Assembly (NCBI GenBank): GCA_965371245.1
Contig: CBDUXT010000003.1
Span: forward strand, 62,001-126,000
Reading direction: 5' to 3'
Origin: CBDUXT01 sp965371245
GTDB taxonomy: Bacteria > Planctomycetota > Phycisphaerae > UBA1845
DNA length: 64,000 nt
Below are positions 35,087-44,565 of the stretch, one piece after another (positions within the stretch are counted from its first letter, which is position 1; each line of letters opens with the position of its first letter). The notes beneath the pieces were generated by a model. The model worked only from the letters and a program-made list of their open reading frames with translations. It made no database searches and was not told where the DNA came from. A program made the translations under genes and the position numbers.

Positions 35087-36085
35087 CTACGGAACGGGGA
35101 CGTGATCGAGCACGGCACGGACGACGTCCTCGGACGTTTTTTCCTCGGCCTCGGCCTCGTAGGTGATGATGACGCGGTGTCGCAGGATGTCCATCGCGAT
35201 CCCCTTGACGTCTTGCGGGGTCACGTACCCGCGGTCGTCCAGAAACGCCGACGCCTTGGCGCCGACTGTCATCGCCAACGTTGCCCGCGGCGACGCGCCG
35301 AACTGCACCCAGTCGGCAATGGGAATATCGAAGGCGGCCGGGTCGCGCGTGGCGAATGTGATGTCAACGATATAGTCCTTGATCTTGTCGTCCATATAGA
35401 TCTCATCGACGACCTTGCGGGCGGCCCTGATCTCCGCCGGGGACAGGGTCGGGTCAACGGTGATCTGCGGCGAGGTGGACGCCATCCGGTCGAGGATGGC
35501 CCGCTCCTCGCTCTTGCTGGGGTAATCAACCACCACCTTGAGCATGAACCGATCGACCTGGGCCTCGGGCAGCGGATAGGTTCCTTCCTGCTCGATCGGG
35601 TTCTGCGTGGCGAGAACGAGGAAGGGGTCGTCCAGCTTGAATGTTTCTTTGCCGATGGTGACCTGGCGTTCCTGCATCGCCTCGAGCAGGGCGGACTGAA
35701 CCTTGGCCGGCGCGCGGTTGATCTCGTCGGCGAGGATGATGTTCGAGAAGATCGGACCCTTTTGAACGATGAACTCGCCGTCGGTCGGTCGGTAGATCAG
35801 CGTGCCGATCAGGTCGGCGGGCAGAAGGTCGGGCGTGAACTGCAACCGCTGGAACCCGGTTTGGATTCCCTGCGCCAGGCAGGCAACGGCGGTCGTCTTG
35901 GCGAGTCCGGGGACGCCCTCGATGAGCATGTGCCCGTTGGACAGAAGCCCGATCAGCATGCGGTGCAGCAGCTCGTCCTGACCGACGATGACCCGGTGCA
36001 TCTGTTCGAGCAATCGGCGGAACGGCTCGCTCGCGGCGGCGACCCGCTCGGCAATCTGCTGAATATCGATCTCCGTTTCCACCAT
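35087..36085 (-). CDS. moxR: MoxR-family AAA+ ATPase
   Basis: 332 residues, first gene of the bat operon. IVGQDELLHRMLIGLLSNGH leads to Walker A GVPGLAKT; Walker B is IILADEINRAP; sensor 1 is VLATQNPIEQEGTYPLPEAQ, then VDRF. The C-terminal lid domain is present. MoxR proteins act as ATP-dependent chaperones that load metals or mature VWA-containing complexes, consistent with the DUF58 and Bat genes downstream. The start MVETEIDIQQIAERV is normal for the family. Confidence 0.92.
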   Translation of the reverse strand: MVETEIDIQQIAERVAAASEPFRRLLEQMHRVIVGQDELLHRMLIGLLSNGHMLIEGVPGLAKTTAVACLAQGIQTGFQRLQFTPDLLPADLIGTLIYRPTDGEFIVQKGPIFSNIILADEINRAPAKVQSALLEAMQERQVTIGKETFKLDDPFLVLATQNPIEQEGTYPLPEAQVDRFMLKVVVDYPSKSEERAILDRMASTSPQITVDPTLSPAEIRAARKVVDEIYMDDKIKDYIVDITFATRDPAAFDIPIADWVQFGASPRATLAMTVGAKASAFLDDRGYVTPQDVKGIAMDILRHRVIITYEAEAEEKTSEDVVRAVLDHVPVP

Positions 36086-36299
36086 CTTGCGATACTCCAG
36101 AAATCCAGGGGCATTCCAGGGCGAGCGGGGAATCTACCCATGCGTGGAAACAGACGCAAGCGACCGAGTGAGCCTGTCACAAGTTGACACGGCACCTCAA
36201 GCGGTAACGACGGCGCAACGCCCGGATGCGACACGGCCCTGTCGCCGGCGGCTAGTGCAACTTCGCGCGGGATTCCGCGGGTTGACACGCGGGTTCCCT

Positions 36300-36368
36300 G
36301 GGCGAACTTGTTTGCCCGTGTCGCCAGGAGATCAGCACGGGCAAGCCGGCGCTTGCCCGCGGCACCCA
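36300..36368. repeat. Double-hairpin dispersed repeat, second copy
   Basis: gggcgaacttgtttgccc and gggcaagccggcgcttgccc in tandem; the counterpart is at 16469-16539. Confidence 0.65.
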
Positions 36369-36400
36369 CAAAGTTAGGCTTCGCGACGCCCTGATGTATG

Positions 36401-36459
36401 GTCAACCTTGAATCTGCGGGTTTGCTCGGTGGGCCACCCAACCCGCAAGTTTACGCGTG
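36401..36459. repeat. Probable empty site of the 9932-10012 element
   Basis: Read on the minus strand, this 59-base stretch matches both flanks of the element at 9912-10042 and joins them directly at GGGTGGCCCACC, without the ~72-base interior. The rest of 36086-36467 is otherwise geneless. Confidence 0.65.
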
Positions 36460-36467
36460 ACGATGCA

Positions 36468-38147
36468 CTAGGAGGCGGCGGTAAGTGCGGTTCGGATTTC
36501 GCTGAGGAGTTGATCCACTTTGAAGGGTTTGAACAAGACGGCGGCCAGCCCTTCGCGGCGCGCCCGGACAATGGTGTGATTCGGATCGTAGCCGAACCCG
36601 GTCGTGAGGATGACCGGCGTCTTGGGGTTGGCGTCCTTGGCGGCGGCGAAGACCTCGTATCCGTTTCGTTCCGGCATTTTGATGTCGCTGAGAACCAGGT
36701 CGAACGCCTGTCGCTCGATCAACTGAATGGCCACCGCGCCGTTCTCCGCCGTCTCCACGTGACAGCCGTATCCGCGAAGCACGTCGCGGACGGTTTCGCG
36801 AAGCATCTGCTCGTCGTCCGCGATCAACACGCGTCGTCCCGCGAGGACCGGATCGCGACGATCCGCCCTTCGATGACCCACGCCCAGGACGGACCTTCGC
36901 GTGGAGGTCAGGTCGTTGATGATCTCTCGGATTTTGACGGCGTTCTCGGAGATCGTCCGCAGGCGATGACGCAAGTCGTCATGGCCGATGTAATCCTCCA
37001 CGAGGTTCTCGACATCGGTCAGAATGTCGTTGACCGGCGCGGTGATCTCGGTCATCACGCTGGCACCCAAACGACCCGTCGTGGTGTGACGCTCCGACGC
37101 CAGAAGTTGCAACATGTGTAACGCCAGGGCGATGTATCGACCGAAGATTTCGGCGAACTGACGATCGTCCTCGGTGAACGCGGCCACCTTCGGGCTCTCG
37201 TAGTGGGCGACGCCCACCACCTTATCCTGCCGCCAAAGCGGCACGGTCAGCGAGGACAGAACCCCATCGACCGGGCCGACGTGGAGTCGGTCGCGCGTCG
37301 TGTCGGGACAGAGGTAGCTGCGGCCTCGCGCGGCGACGAAGCCGCGAATGCCGTTGCCCTCCGGCTCGGCGTAGATCTCCAGGTCGTCTGATTCCATCTG
37401 CCGCCCGGAGGAGAGCACCACGTCGAGTTTCCGCGTCGCCTCATCGATGACAAAGATTCCGAAGTTGTCGAAATGAAGCAACTCGTTTGTACAGCGCAGA
37501 ATTTTTTGTTCGAGGAGCGCGAGTCGCTCCTGGGGGTCCAGCCGCGAGAACTGCTGCGCATCGAGGCTGAGCAGTTCGCGACCGGCCTGATCGATGGCAT
37601 CGATTTTTTCCTGCAACCGACCCGTCTTGGTCGCGTCCCAGACGACGGCCGCGACCTGAGTGACACGGTTGTGCAGATCGATCACCGGAGTGGCGGTGAC
37701 CTCGATCCGCTGGTTGTCGCCGGAGGAGAAACTGAACCTTCGCCCGCGCAGGTCCGACGAGCCCACACGGGCTTCCCTTTGCGCCCAGGTGAAGGTCTTC
37801 GTGCAGCAACGGCACACCCGAGCGCGAACATCGTCGGAAAAGGCCAACATTTTCGGATTCGCCCAGTCGAGGGCACCGCTTTCTCCCACGATGCACACGC
37901 CGTGGCTCACGCTGTCGATGATCGCCGCGGCCTGTTGGTGGCCCTGACGATCTTGTAGGGGAATCACGTCGGCGGGTCGGCTGATGATGATGTCGAACGG
38001 ATCGCCGCGAAGCGCTTCGAGCGCTTCTTCGAACGTATCGACGTGCCGCACGCAGGCATGGTCGGCAGCCCACGTCGAGAAGTCCGCCCCGCACTCCGGG
38101 TGACCCACGAGCAACACTTGTACCGGCTTGACACTTGCCTTGTTCAT
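36468..38147 (-). CDS. PAS-GAF-receiver signalling protein with degenerate histidine-kinase H-box
   Basis: 559 residues. Order: a pseudo-receiver-like N-terminus (8-65), a PAS region (~72-170) with a Cys cluster CRCC (112-115), a GAF domain (~205-345), a coiled DHp-like helix pair (~350-415), and a C-terminal receiver (437-555). The receiver has the acidic pair D444/D445, phosphoacceptor D488, T516 and K540. The DHp box reads SVMTEITAPVNDIL where kinases have a His: Thr366 stands at the phospho-His position. No ATP-binding domain follows. So it senses and receives phosphate but should not autophosphorylate; a partner kinase is needed. Output unknown. Confidence 0.8.
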   Translation of the reverse strand: MNKASVKPVQVLLVGHPECGADFSTWAADHACVRHVDTFEEALEALRGDPFDIIISRPADVIPLQDRQGHQQAAAIIDSVSHGVCIVGESGALDWANPKMLAFSDDVRARVCRCCTKTFTWAQREARVGSSDLRGRRFSFSSGDNQRIEVTATPVIDLHNRVTQVAAVVWDATKTGRLQEKIDAIDQAGRELLSLDAQQFSRLDPQERLALLEQKILRCTNELLHFDNFGIFVIDEATRKLDVVLSSGRQMESDDLEIYAEPEGNGIRGFVAARGRSYLCPDTTRDRLHVGPVDGVLSSLTVPLWRQDKVVGVAHYESPKVAAFTEDDRQFAEIFGRYIALALHMLQLLASERHTTTGRLGASVMTEITAPVNDILTDVENLVEDYIGHDDLRHRLRTISENAVKIREIINDLTSTRRSVLGVGHRRADRRDPVLAGRRVLIADDEQMLRETVRDVLRGYGCHVETAENGAVAIQLIERQAFDLVLSDIKMPERNGYEVFAAAKDANPKTPVILTTGFGYDPNHTIVRARREGLAAVLFKPFKVDQLLSEIRTALTAAS

Positions 38148-38189
38148 GGCAGGAAGTACCGAATCAACACCTCGTTAACACTCACACGG

Positions 38190-38195
38190 ATTATA
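38190..38195 (-). promoter_or_regulatory. -10 element upstream of the PAS-GAF-receiver gene
   Basis: A perfect TATAAT on the minus strand, about 42 bases before the ATG. No good -35 at 16-18 bases. Confidence 0.4.
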
Positions 38196-38622
38196 GGCGC
38201 CCACTCGGCGAATCTCCCACGGCCGGGCTCAGCCCGAAAAAAACGGCGAAGCGCCTAGAATAAACCCATGGCGGGTAAGAAAACAAGCGCAATCCGAAAT
38301 TCCTTTCTTCGAAATTCGCTCGGGGTCGGTTGTGCGACTGCGACTCTGCATGGGCCGTCGCGGAAAGACGCGGGGACACGCAAGTCCGGATAACCTCTCG
38401 AATGAGTGTGGCGGGCTGCGCTAGCGCCTGCCGGAAAAACGTTGCACCGGCTTCCAGCCGGTGTTGTCACCGGCGCTTATCCCATCTTAACCAGGGCGCA
38501 GCCCGTTCGCACCGACTGGGACCGGGTGCCACACAAAATTCAGGCGATCTTCAACCCGCTCCCGGGCTGCGGGCGACTCTACCCGATCGATCGCCCCCCG
38601 TGACCGGTGACCGCCTCTCGGA
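38196..38622. other. Intergenic region with short repeats
   Basis: No gene seen. It contains a small palindrome accggcttccagccggt (about 38447-38463) and, at about 38522-38565, a diverged copy of the stretch at 35039-35082. Confidence 0.5.
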
Positions 38623-39795
38623 TCAAGCCCGAGCGTCGGCTCTCTGCGATACTTCCTCGTACAGCGCGATCATCTCGCGGGTGTGCCGGGCCATGCTGAC
38701 TCGCTCGCGGACCGCCGCAGACGCCTCCGAACCGTGTCGTCGCAGCACGCCGTCACGGAGCCGCTCGACCCGGTCGGCCAGCGCATGCGTGTCGCGCGGG
38801 TCGTCGAGGACAAAACCGTTCTTCGCCTCTTGGATCATCTCCGAGGCCCCGTCCCAGCGAGTGGTGATGCAGGGCAGACCGTCCACCAGCGCCTCGAGCA
38901 CCACGCGGCTGCATGGATCGTAGTAAGTCGGGTGAACGAGCACATCGGCGGCCCCGCGAAGCTGCGGGACGCGCTCGCTGGGGCCGGTGAAGGTCAGCCG
39001 GTCGCTGATACGGAGCCTGGCGGCCACTCGATGCCACCGGTCTGAGTCGCCCCGGCCGACCACAATCGATCGGACGTCCGTGACGCCGCGGGCAACGAGC
39101 AGTGCCAACGCTTCCATCCACCGCTGAACGCCTTTGAGCCGAAAGTTGTGGGCGACCGACAGCACCAGGCACTCGTCGTCGGCGACACCGAACTCTCGGC
39201 GGATTCTGGAGCGGTCCGCCTCCCGGCGTGCCGGTGCAACATCGACCGGGTCCACGCCGTTGTAGATTCTCCGGATGCGGGCCTCTGGCAGTCCGTAGTG
39301 GCGCTTTAACTGATCCTCAACATAATTGGAGATCGCCACCACAACCGGGCCTTCGCCGGTGCCCAACAGACGCCGCTCGAGCGCAAGTAAGTACCGCTGC
39401 TTGAAGTTCAGCCGGTTGGCGTATCGTTTCAGGCGTCGCGTCGTGGGAGATTTAATGAGCGCAAGGTTCCGCTCGATGGACTCGGTCACCGTGCCGCCGC
39501 GCGGCTGGTAGATGTCGGCGCCGCGACACGGTGAGATCGCGTGAACGATGTCGAACGAATCGCCGGCCAACTGACGCTCGACACGATGAAAGAAGGTGAC
39601 ACTGCGCCGGGTGCGCGACATGGCCGCCCCCGACATGGTGTGAACGTGAAGACCCGGCGTCGGCGAGGGGCGACTGCGCGTGAACACATGGACCTCGACG
39701 CCGCGGTCCATGAGATGATGCATGAACTGAAGCGTGGATGTCTCGGCCCCGCCCCGCCAGGCATCCAGCCACTCGGCCACCAAGGCTACCTTCAC
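38623..39795 (-). CDS. GT4 glycosyltransferase, LPS-core type
   Basis: 390 residues, GT-B fold. The N-terminal domain starts VKVALVAEWLDAWRGGAE with the Gly-Gly motif. In the C-terminal domain are VLSVAHNFRLKGVQRWMEAL, DVLVHPTYYDPCSRVVLEAL and the nucleotide-sugar EX7E region (PCSRVVLEAL onward). The pattern resembles WaaG/RfaG-like core transferases. I choose a GTG at 39795 that overlaps the stop of the kinase gene upstream as GTGA; the longer frame to 40008 lies inside that gene. Together with its two upstream neighbours it suggests lipopolysaccharide-core synthesis. Confidence 0.85.
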   Translation of the reverse strand: MKVALVAEWLDAWRGGAETSTLQFMHHLMDRGVEVHVFTRSRPSPTPGLHVHTMSGAAMSRTRRSVTFFHRVERQLAGDSFDIVHAISPCRGADIYQPRGGTVTESIERNLALIKSPTTRRLKRYANRLNFKQRYLLALERRLLGTGEGPVVVAISNYVEDQLKRHYGLPEARIRRIYNGVDPVDVAPARREADRSRIRREFGVADDECLVLSVAHNFRLKGVQRWMEALALLVARGVTDVRSIVVGRGDSDRWHRVAARLRISDRLTFTGPSERVPQLRGAADVLVHPTYYDPCSRVVLEALVDGLPCITTRWDGASEMIQEAKNGFVLDDPRDTHALADRVERLRDGVLRRHGSEASAAVRERVSMARHTREMIALYEEVSQRADARA

Positions 39796-40685
39796 GCTCC
39801 ACCGCTTTGCTGCTGACGAACTCGCCGCCGCCGCTCGTGCGCCGCGATGCGCTGCGTCTTTCCAACAATCTCGTAGACCAGGCGTTTGGCCTGTCCATCC
39901 AGCTTCCGCGTGCCGAGATAGCGTGTCAACCAGCGGATGCGCCGCGTCCGCGAGATCAACGCCTCGGGTGTTGAGAAGTTCAGAGCGGCCAGGTCCTTGA
40001 CGATCCACCGGCGCATCGGCGGTTTCGGGCGGAAGATCCGCTGGAGATCGATGAGGGTCAAAGCGCCCGCGGTTGGCTCAGGCGTACGGCTAACCTTGGG
40101 TTCGTGGAAGATGTGCGACAGATACAGGTCGCGATGGACGTAGCCGCCCTGATGAAGCCGCGCGACCAACTCAGCCAGCGGCTCGACCATGGCCAGCGCT
40201 TGAGGCCGATCCGCCTCGGTCCACAGCGTGACCCATTGTTCGAGGGATTTACCCGGGACGGCCTCGGTGAGGATCGCGCTGCGAAGCTCTCGCTGTCCGC
40301 AGAGCTCTTCGCCCATGGCTACCGGCCTCACACAGGCGATCCCGTCGTCAGCCAGACGGTGCATCCACGTCCACTCGACGCCGGCGGCGCTGCGGGCGCC
40401 TGCACCCGATCGTCTCACCTCGCGCTGGGCGTCGCGCGGCGGGTCGGTAAAACGTTTTAGGTAGAAGGTTCTTGAGTCACCGCCCGAGGTGAGTTCGATC
40501 CGGAGCCGCTCGCGCCAGGGCGAGAGCCCGGGCTTGCCGAGTTGCCCGTCGTTGCGAACCAAAAAGAGCGCGTCGAGCGAATCCAGCCCGTGGCCGTGAA
40601 GCCAGGGCTCGAAGCCGGGGACGACACGGAGATCGTTGAGCGATGCGACCGCGCTATTCGACCGCGTCTGCGGATGCTCAGTCAT
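39792..40685 (-). CDS. WaaP/InaA-like lipopolysaccharide-core kinase
   Basis: 297 residues with the atypical small-kinase fold. It has TFYLKRFTDPP (ATP-site Lys), AILTEAVPGKSLEQWV (hinge), YVHRDLYLSHIF (catalytic HRD) and LTLIDLQRIF (metal-binding Asp). This matches the Kdo/heptose kinase and InaA families that phosphorylate LPS-core sugars. The ATG at 40685 overlaps the heptosyltransferase gene by 8 bp, and the stop overlaps the GT4 gene. The acceptor sugar is inferred from context. Confidence 0.85.
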   Translation of the reverse strand: MTEHPQTRSNSAVASLNDLRVVPGFEPWLHGHGLDSLDALFLVRNDGQLGKPGLSPWRERLRIELTSGGDSRTFYLKRFTDPPRDAQREVRRSGAGARSAAGVEWTWMHRLADDGIACVRPVAMGEELCGQRELRSAILTEAVPGKSLEQWVTLWTEADRPQALAMVEPLAELVARLHQGGYVHRDLYLSHIFHEPKVSRTPEPTAGALTLIDLQRIFRPKPPMRRWIVKDLAALNFSTPEALISRTRRIRWLTRYLGTRKLDGQAKRLVYEIVGKTQRIAAHERRRRVRQQQSGGA

Positions 40686-41931
40686 GGACGGGCTCGGGCG
40701 CGGTCGCGACGGCACGGACGCGGAGCAGCGAAGTGGCGGCCTCGAAAACGGCGTCCACCGTGACGCCCGTCATACACTCGGTGTGCGACAGCGGACAAAC
40801 GCGCTGCTGGCACGGGCCGCACGGCACGTCGATGCGAACGATTTTTTCGCTCCGGTAGCTTGTGGCCGTCCAATCCGGATGGGTCGGGCCGAAGATCGTC
40901 ACGACGGGAACGTCCAACGCCTTCGCAAAGTGGCGCGGTCCGGCGTCGTTACAGATCAGCAGGTCGCTTCGCCGTATCAGCGACTTGAGCCCACCGAGCG
41001 TGAGGAGCGGTTTGTCGAGGAGGAACGCGCGCCGCTTCATGGCGTTACCGATCGTCCGCGCGATGGGCTCCTCTCCGGGGCCGCACGTGACCACCACCGA
41101 AGCGTCCTCGGTTTCGACGAGCCGATCGGCGACGGCCGCAAACCGTTCCGGCACCCAGCACTTCGCGGCCCCGAACCTGGCGCCGGGGCTGAGCACGACC
41201 AGCGGGCGATGGTGGGCGATGCCAAGCGTGGCCAGTCGCTCATCGACCACTTCGTCGCATTCAGGCGTCGTGAACAATTCGAGTCGGTCGCCCGGTGGTT
41301 CGCAGCCGATCACTTCAGCGAGGTCGGCGTAGTACTGAACAAGCGGCATGGGGGTGAACGGCCCCATCGGAACAGGCAACCGCGTGCCCATGCGGACGGT
41401 CGCGTGTAGGTCATGGCTCAGCGGACCCGCACCGTGGTCGCCGGTCGGTTCGCGCGTCGTGTGTTCCGCGGCCTCTGTGTCCGAAGCGCCGCGGCGGTTC
41501 GTGACGGGAAGACGATCGGTCAGGAGCATCCCACGTCCGTCGCGGTCGTAGCCGATTCTCCGCTTCGCCCCCGCAAGCCGGGCGATGAGGGCCGAGCGAA
41601 ACGAGTTGGGCAAGAGGACGGCCCAGTCGAACCGGCGGCGGCGCAGATCCCACACGAGGTCGCGGTAGGGCTTGTGGATCGGTGTTCGCTTGCGCTTGTC
41701 GGGCCACTCAATCACGGTGTTCATCCACGTTCCGCCGCGGGCGAGTTCGCGAAGGTTCGGCTCGATCAAGAAGGCGATGTGCGCCTCGGCGAATCGATGG
41801 CGGAGCGCGCGGAGGAACGGCGTGGCCATCGCGAAGTCGCCGACCCACGTGGGCAGCACGACGAGGATGGATCGCGGATCGCAATCGCCGGGTTGGTGAA
41901 CTTGTTTCATTTGATGGCTTCGCAGTGCCAT
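40678..41931 (-). CDS. GT9 ADP-heptose:LPS heptosyltransferase
   Basis: 417 residues. GT9 motifs: LVVLPTWVGDFAMATPFLRA, KRRIGYDRDGRGMLLTD, VVLSPGARFGAAKCWVPERF, SDLLICNDAGPRHFAKALDV and VVTIFGPTHPDWT. A cysteine cluster CGPCQQRVCPLSHTECM near the end is common in WaaF-type enzymes. It transfers heptose to the inner core of LPS. First gene of a three-gene overlapping set. An ATG at 41910 is an alternative start. Confidence 0.88.
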   Translation of the reverse strand: MALRSHQMKQVHQPGDCDPRSILVVLPTWVGDFAMATPFLRALRHRFAEAHIAFLIEPNLRELARGGTWMNTVIEWPDKRKRTPIHKPYRDLVWDLRRRRFDWAVLLPNSFRSALIARLAGAKRRIGYDRDGRGMLLTDRLPVTNRRGASDTEAAEHTTREPTGDHGAGPLSHDLHATVRMGTRLPVPMGPFTPMPLVQYYADLAEVIGCEPPGDRLELFTTPECDEVVDERLATLGIAHHRPLVVLSPGARFGAAKCWVPERFAAVADRLVETEDASVVVTCGPGEEPIARTIGNAMKRRAFLLDKPLLTLGGLKSLIRRSDLLICNDAGPRHFAKALDVPVVTIFGPTHPDWTATSYRSEKIVRIDVPCGPCQQRVCPLSHTECMTGVTVDAVFEAATSLLRVRAVATAPEPVHD

Positions 41932-42024
41932 GGCCTACTTTTCTGTTACCGAGCGCGGACCTCAGCAAACGTCTTTAGAGTACCAGATGCGCAAGGTCGC
42001 TGGAACCCGAACACACGCCGTGGA

Positions 42025-43041
42025 TCACGGGTACAACACCTGAAGAATCCGAACGAAGAGCGTACGGTCGAGTTGACTCGTCAAGCCGCATTCGATCATC
42101 CCGGTCGTTAGGACCGCGATGGTTTGGGACGCGATGACGACACCCAGGCTGTGCGGCATGCGGATGTATCGACGATACCCGCTGTACAGCGACCAGCTCG
42201 TCAGGGCGATGATGATGAGTGCAATCACGGGATCTACGTCTGACGACAACATTCCCACCGTCCGAAACCCGAAGACCGCAACCACCAGCGTTGGTGCCAT
42301 CAGTGTGGTCGAGTAGGCCCAAACGCGAAGCACGTGTGCGTTCCGCACCCGACAACGCCGCATCGACTGCCGTAGGATCATCAGCGCCGCCAGCGAAGAA
42401 GCGATCCAAACGGCAGCCGTCGCGGTGATCGTGTACACGCTCGGATCCGTCATCGAGTGGAGCAAGTAGAGAGGTATCTGCGCCACGCTGGGTTTGGGTT
42501 GTGGAGCCCAAAGCCAAGTCCGTTGCTCTAGCCACTCGACCATCGCGGACGAGACGACCATGCTTGCCGCGAACAAGACAACGCCGATGAAGACCATCGC
42601 GATGAGTGGACGAACCTGGACCGGATCGTGGAGTTCAACCTCGGACCAGAACTTCCGAGGCCGCAGCGCCGCCATCCAAGATCGCGCGAAGGACCGGACG
42701 GGCCGACTCCGCCACTGATACTCGAAGAAAGGCTTGCTACGCGTGCGATAGGCGTGAAGCACTTCCTCCCAGGCGAACCATTCGCCGCACTCCGGACAGC
42801 GCGGCTTCTCCAGACCGTAGAGGTGGTAGTCACAGTGCAGACAGGTCAACTCTTCGATCGGGACGGCATCGGCCCAATCGAATTCCAACCCACACGCGGG
42901 GCACGTGGGTTCCGAGCGACCCTTGAGGTCGGCACCACATCGGGCGCAGCGGACTGCAAAAGGAACCCTTGCCCAGTCCGGCGGCGGCGACGCCATCGTC
43001 TTCGCATTTCCGAAACCGGTTGGGGTAGACTCATCGGTCAT
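42025..43041 (-). CDS. Membrane protein with N-terminal double zinc ribbon
   Basis: 338 residues. Four CxxC pairs lie in the first ~90 residues: CARCGADL, CPACGLEF, CLHCDYHLYGL and CPECGEWF. About five hydrophobic segments follow (VRPLIAMVFIGVVLFAASMV; VYTITATAAVWIASSLAALM; TTLMAPTLVVAVFGF and others), resembling Yip1-type membrane domains. The ribbon plus membrane layout is frequent in Planctomycetota. Function unknown; the ribbons are probably cytoplasmic. It stands alone, divergent from the epimerase gene. Confidence 0.72.
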   Translation of the reverse strand: MTDESTPTGFGNAKTMASPPPDWARVPFAVRCARCGADLKGRSEPTCPACGLEFDWADAVPIEELTCLHCDYHLYGLEKPRCPECGEWFAWEEVLHAYRTRSKPFFEYQWRSRPVRSFARSWMAALRPRKFWSEVELHDPVQVRPLIAMVFIGVVLFAASMVVSSAMVEWLEQRTWLWAPQPKPSVAQIPLYLLHSMTDPSVYTITATAAVWIASSLAALMILRQSMRRCRVRNAHVLRVWAYSTTLMAPTLVVAVFGFRTVGMLSSDVDPVIALIIIALTSWSLYSGYRRYIRMPHSLGVVIASQTIAVLTTGMIECGLTSQLDRTLFVRILQVLYP

Positions 43042-43371
43042 GCGGCCAATCTCGTCGGTCCGGGCGACACGTGGATCCTCGACACGGGACTAGGCCCAGA
43101 TTGTTCCCTGGTGAGCGAACGCGATTATAGAGGCCGTGCCGAAATAGGCCAAACCGCGCTGAGGGCTTCGATTGGAATCCGCACTCGATGCACGGCGAGT
43201 GACCGGGGGTCGGGTGATGGAGCCGATCTGAACGGATCGGCCGATCCGCGACTGTACCGGTGTGGTTCCGACTTATTTCGCCCGTGGGTCCGTCGGGCGA
43301 GCGTGTCTCTCGCCAGGGTCCAACCCGAAGAGGCGAACGCAGGGCCAAGAACCGTTCTTCGCTAACTCCCT
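43042..43371. other. Divergent intergenic region
   Basis: No gene seen between the zinc-ribbon gene and the epimerase gene. A small perfect hairpin GCCGATC...GATCGGC lies at 43222-43241. Confidence 0.5.
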
Positions 43372-43399
43372 TTGCCGAATTCCTCGCCTTGAGTATAGA
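43372..43399 (+). promoter_or_regulatory. Candidate promoter of the polysaccharide locus
   Basis: TTGCCG (43372-43377), 16 bases, TATAGA (43394-43399), about 100 bases before the epimerase ATG. AAGGAG (43488-43493) lies 5 bases before that ATG. Confidence 0.5.
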
Positions 43400-43498
43400 A
43401 TCCGCCAGGTGGCGTCCATTCGACCGCAGGCCTCGTGGATTCTGACCTGCGCATCGGTGGAGGCCGCTTCGGCACCGAATGGGAACTAAGGAGTCAGC

Positions 43499-44464
43499 AT
43501 GAAGGCATTGATTACGGGCGGGTCGGGGTTCATCGGGTCGCACCTGGCGGAACGCCTGCTCGCCCAGGACCACGAGGTGATCGCCCTGGACGACCTGAGC
43601 ACGGGCAACATCGGGAACCTGTCGGGCATCCTCGACCACCCGCGCTTCCGCTTCGTCATGGACGACGCCCGCAACAGCGAGACCGTCCATCTTCTAATCG
43701 AGCAGTGCGACGTGGTCTTCCACCTGGCGGCGGCCGTCGGCGTGCAGCTCATCGTCGATCAGCCGGTCCACACGATCGAGACGAACATCCACGGCACCGA
43801 GGTTGTCCTGTCCGTTGCCAACAAGTTTCGCAAGAAGGTCCTGATCGCCTCGACCAGCGAGGTTTACGGCAAGAGCGAACAGGTGCCCTTTCGCGAGGAC
43901 GACGATACCGTGCTCGGCTCGACGCGGTTCTCGCGCTGGTCGTATGCGTGCTCGAAGGCCATCGACGAGTTCCTCGGCCTGGCGTATCACCAGCAGTACG
44001 GCCTGCCGGTTGTGGTCGTGCGGTTTTTCAACACGATCGGGCCTCGGCAGACCGGGAAGTATGGCATGGTCGTGCCGCGCTTCGTGGACCGAGCCCTTCG
44101 GGACGAGCCGCTGGTCATCTACGGAAGCGGGAAGCAGCGTCGCTGCTTCGGCTACGTGCAGGACGTGCTGGACGGCATTCTCGCCCTGATCGATTGCCCG
44201 GAGGCGCCGGGTCAGGTGTACAACCTGGGCGCCACCGAGGAGATCACGATTGCGGGGCTGGCCGACAAGATCATCGAGATGACCGGAAGCAAGAGCGAGA
44301 AACAGTTCATCTCCTATGAAGAGGCCTACGGTCGTCCGTTCGACGACATGATGCGCCGCATCCCCTGCCTCGACCGGGTGCGCGGCATGGTGGGCTACGA
44401 GCCCAAGACGAGCCTTTCGCAGATGCTCGAAGCCATCATTGCGGAGAAACGAACCTTGCTGTGA
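43499..44464 (+). CDS. NAD-dependent sugar-nucleotide epimerase/dehydratase
   Basis: 321 residues, extended short-chain dehydrogenase fold. The NAD motif GGSGFIGSH is at 7-15. The catalytic set is STSEVYG and YACSK (Tyr/Lys), with VVVRFFNTIGPRQTGKYGMV and the C-terminal GKQRRCFGYVQDVLDGI. It acts on a UDP-, GDP- or dTDP-sugar to supply precursors (epimerase, or UDP-glucuronate decarboxylase-like). The exact substrate cannot be assigned. It leads the polysaccharide locus. Confidence 0.87.
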   Translation: MKALITGGSGFIGSHLAERLLAQDHEVIALDDLSTGNIGNLSGILDHPRFRFVMDDARNSETVHLLIEQCDVVFHLAAAVGVQLIVDQPVHTIETNIHGTEVVLSVANKFRKKVLIASTSEVYGKSEQVPFREDDDTVLGSTRFSRWSYACSKAIDEFLGLAYHQQYGLPVVVVRFFNTIGPRQTGKYGMVVPRFVDRALRDEPLVIYGSGKQRRCFGYVQDVLDGILALIDCPEAPGQVYNLGATEEITIAGLADKIIEMTGSKSEKQFISYEEAYGRPFDDMMRRIPCLDRVRGMVGYEPKTSLSQMLEAIIAEKRTLL

Positions 44465-44565
44465 TCGGACCCTCTTTGCGTAGGGGGAACCAAGCCTGGA
44501 TCGCCGACAATACCTGGGAACGCCGTGGCCGCCGCGGCCGAACGAAGAGTCGGCGCCGCATGGGT

